Assembly: GCA_934597125.1 (NCBI GenBank)
Contig: CAKTQM010000027.1
Location: 1 to 22,787 of the forward strand
Length of the DNA stretch: 22,787 nucleotides
Direction of reading: 5' to 3'
Origin: an uncultured Oscillospiraceae bacterium
GTDB lineage: Bacteria > Bacillota > Clostridia > Oscillospirales > Oscillospiraceae
The stretch's first letter is position 1. Each line of letters starts with the position of its first letter. Positions 21,175-22,787 of this stretch are shown in pieces. The position numbers and the translations under genes were made by a program. The notes beneath the pieces were generated by a model. It was not told the origin of the DNA, made no database searches, and saw nothing but the letters and a program-made list of their open reading frames with translations.

Positions 21175-22596
21175 TTAATACGCCAGCTTCTCCGCCAGAT
21201 ACGCTTTCAGCTCACTGATGGGGATACGCACCTGCTCCATGGTGTCGCGCTCACGGACGGTGACGCAGTTGTCGCCGGCCTTTTCGGCGTCGCCCACGGT
21301 ATCGAAGTCCACGGTGATGCAGTAGGGGGTGCCCACCTCATCCTCGCGGCGATAGCGCTTGCCGATGGAGCCGGTCTCGTCGAAGTCGATCATCCACTCC
21401 TTGCTGAGCTCCTCATAGATCTTGCGGGCGGGCTCGCTGAGCTTCTTGCTGAGGGGCAGGATGGCGGCCTTGTAGGGTGCCAGCGCCGGGTGCAGATGCA
21501 GCACCACGCGAACGTCGTTCTTGGCCTCATCCACGACCTCCTCGTCATAGGCGTCCACCAGCACGGCCAGCACGCTGCGCTCCACGCCCAGAGAGGGCTC
21601 CACCACGTAGGGGATATAGCGCTCGTTGGTCTCGGGATCAAAATAGGTCAGATCCTTGCCGGAGGTATTCTGATGCTGGGTCAGGTCATAATCCGTACGG
21701 TCGGCCACGCCCCACAGCTCGCCCCAGCCGAAGGGGAACAGGAACTCAAAGTCCGTGGTGGCCTTGGAGTAGAAGCACAGCTCCTCAGGGTCGTGGTCGC
21801 GCAGGCGCAAATTCTCATCCTTCAAGCCGATGCCCAGCAGCCAGTTGTGGCAGAAGGTACGCCAATACTGGAACCACTCCAGGTCAGTGCCGGGCTTGCA
21901 GAAGAACTCCAGCTCCATCTGCTCGAACTCGCGGACGCGGAAGATGAAGTTGCCCGGGGTGATCTCGTTGCGGAAGGACTTACCGATCTGGCACACGCCG
22001 AAGGGCAGCTTGCGGCGGGTAGTACGCTGGGTGTTGACAAAGTTGGTGAAGATACCCTGGGCCGTCTCGGGACGCAGATACACGGTGTTCTTGGCATCCT
22101 CGGTGACACCCTGGAAGGTCTTGAACATCAGGTTAAACTGGCGGATATCGGTGAAGTTATGCTTGCCGCAGGAGGGGCAGGGGATGTTCTTCTCCTCCAC
22201 GAAGTCCTTCATCTCCTGCTGGGAGAAGGCGTCGATGGGCTTGGGCAACTCGAAGCCGTTGGTCTGGCACCAGTCCTCAATCAGCTTGTCGGCGCGGAAG
22301 CGCTCTTTGCACTCCTTGCAGTCCATCAGGGGATCGGAGAAGCCTGCCAGATGGCCGCTGGCTACCCAGGTCTGGGGGTTCATGAGGATGGCGGCATCCT
22401 GACCCACGTTATAGGGGTTTTCTTGCACGAACTTTTTCCACCAGGCCTTTTTGATATTGTTTTTCAGTTCCACGCCCAGAGGGCCGTAGTCCCAGGTGTT
22501 GGCCAGGCCGCCGTAGATCTCGGAGCCCGCGAAGATGATGCCGCGGTTTTTGCACAGAGCCACGATCTTATCCATGGTCTTTTCGGTGTTTTTCAT
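21175..22596 (-). CDS. glyQS: Glycyl-tRNA synthetase, dimeric class II type
   Basis: A 473-residue single-chain glycyl-tRNA synthetase (the alpha-2 type, not the GlyQ+GlyS tetramer). It charges tRNA(Gly) with glycine. Visible: [17 protein letters not shown] near the N-terminus, motif 2 at about 209-232 ([20 protein letters not shown]), motif 3 [15 protein letters not shown] at 334-348, and the C-terminal anticodon-binding domain from about 365. Two CxxC pairs (93/96 and 140/143) make a zinc-binding insertion. The start is the ATG at 22596 behind AAAGGAGA; the upstream open frame runs through the leader terminator and is not coding. Expression is governed by the T-box leader. Confidence 0.97.
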   Translation of the reverse strand: MKNTEKTMDKIVALCKNRGIIFAGSEIYGGLANTWDYGPLGVELKNNIKKAWWKKFVQENPYNVGQDAAILMNPQTWVASGHLAGFSDPLMDCKECKERFRADKLIEDWCQTNGFELPKPIDAFSQQEMKDFVEEKNIPCPSCGKHNFTDIRQFNLMFKTFQGVTEDAKNTVYLRPETAQGIFTNFVNTQRTTRRKLPFGVCQIGKSFRNEITPGNFIFRVREFEQMELEFFCKPGTDLEWFQYWRTFCHNWLLGIGLKDENLRLRDHDPEELCFYSKATTDFEFLFPFGWGELWGVADRTDYDLTQHQNTSGKDLTYFDPETNERYIPYVVEPSLGVERSVLAVLVDAYDEEVVDEAKNDVRVVLHLHPALAPYKAAILPLSKKLSEPARKIYEELSKEWMIDFDETGSIGKRYRREDEVGTPYCITVDFDTVGDAEKAGDNCVTVRERDTMEQVRIPISELKAYLAEKLAY

Positions 22597-22632
22597 GGTG
22601 ATATCTCCTTTATGTGAATATTTTCGGCAAAT

Positions 22633-22787
22633 AAAAAACGCCCTGAGCCTGTCAAAAGGCTCAGGGCGAACTAAACAATTAGTCCGTGGTTCCACCTGAA
22701 TTTGGATGCATCCACACTCTTACTGCCGGTAACGGGGCGTCCGGCGGGCATTTCCTCCCGCGGCTCCGGGCAGCCACGCCCTTCATC
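22633..22787 (-). promoter_or_regulatory. Glycyl T-box leader (5' end outside the window)
   Basis: On the minus strand the T-box core AGGTGGAACCACGGACT (22681-22697) precedes a strong intrinsic terminator: 11-bp stem (22639-22649 with 22658-22668) and six T (22633-22638), 37 nt before the ATG. Uncharged tRNA binding would favour the antiterminator. The bulge bases read TGGA, whose A can pair with the U discriminator of tRNA(Gly), matching the downstream gene. Stem I with the specifier codon lies at or beyond the right edge. Confidence 0.93.

Noticed and set aside
21490..22617. 375-residue plus-strand open frame
   Set aside because: Antisense to glycyl-tRNA synthetase; no start signals.
22597..22695. 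33-residue N-terminal extension of glycyl-tRNA synthetase
   Set aside because: It reads through the T-box antiterminator and terminator; the ATG at 22596 has a proper ribosome site and begins the conserved protein.

Overview
The window looks like chromosomal DNA from a GC-rich, spore-forming Clostridia member, most likely an Oscillospiraceae relative (the Flavonifractor/Oscillibacter/Dysosmobacter type). Evidence: a germination protease gene (gpr), a dimer-type glycyl-tRNA synthetase behind a T-box leader, a long-form hibernation factor, a type II thymidine kinase, strong purine-rich ribosome binding sites, and short palindromic intergenic repeats of the kind seen in these gut Firmicutes. The genus is inference. 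No rRNA, tRNA, CRISPR array, transposase or phage gene was seen.

Layout, left to right. 1-1000: an SDR-family oxidoreductase (+) converging on an RND permease, with two strong hairpins between them. 1026-4889: one very large RND permease (-) carrying a roughly 240-residue coiled-coil insertion and no adjacent adaptor gene. 5344-6384: a glyceraldehyde-3-phosphate dehydrogenase (+) with unusual cofactor-pocket residues. 6439-7874: an ECF sigma factor and a one-pass membrane protein overlapping it (probable anti-sigma), behind a likely self-recognised promoter. 8151-8630: an unrecognised 159-residue protein. 8953-12316: a compact four-gene minus-strand operon, radical SAM/SPASM - mutY - tdk - PflX-like radical SAM. 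12467-13003: hpf. 13365-15826: a radical SAM/SPASM enzyme with an N-terminal extension, overlapping a membrane protein whose cytoplasmic tail carries a Cys-Ala repeat. 15911-16771: gpr, divergent from rpsT (16967-17230). 17394-18146: a lipoprotein. 18275-20400: an alanyl-tRNA editing protein coupled to a VanY-type D,D-carboxypeptidase. 20616-20810: a tiny Cys-rich protein. 21175-22596: glycyl-tRNA synthetase with a T-box leader that runs off the right edge.

The best candidate for an undescribed system is 13365-15826. The radical SAM/SPASM enzyme has an N-terminal region resembling a PqqD-type peptide-binding domain. It overlaps by 4 nt a signal-peptide plus single-TM protein whose cytosolic C-terminus holds eight cysteines, mostly alternating with alanine. 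This looks like post-translational modification of a full-size membrane protein, in the style of a ribosomal natural-product maturase.

Two families of short palindromic repeats are scattered in the intergenic DNA. Family 1 has three copies (7954-8084, 20470-20579, 20984-21104). Family 2 has one complete copy (8824-8907) and one half (20594-20620), and that half supplies the stop codon of the small Cys-rich gene.
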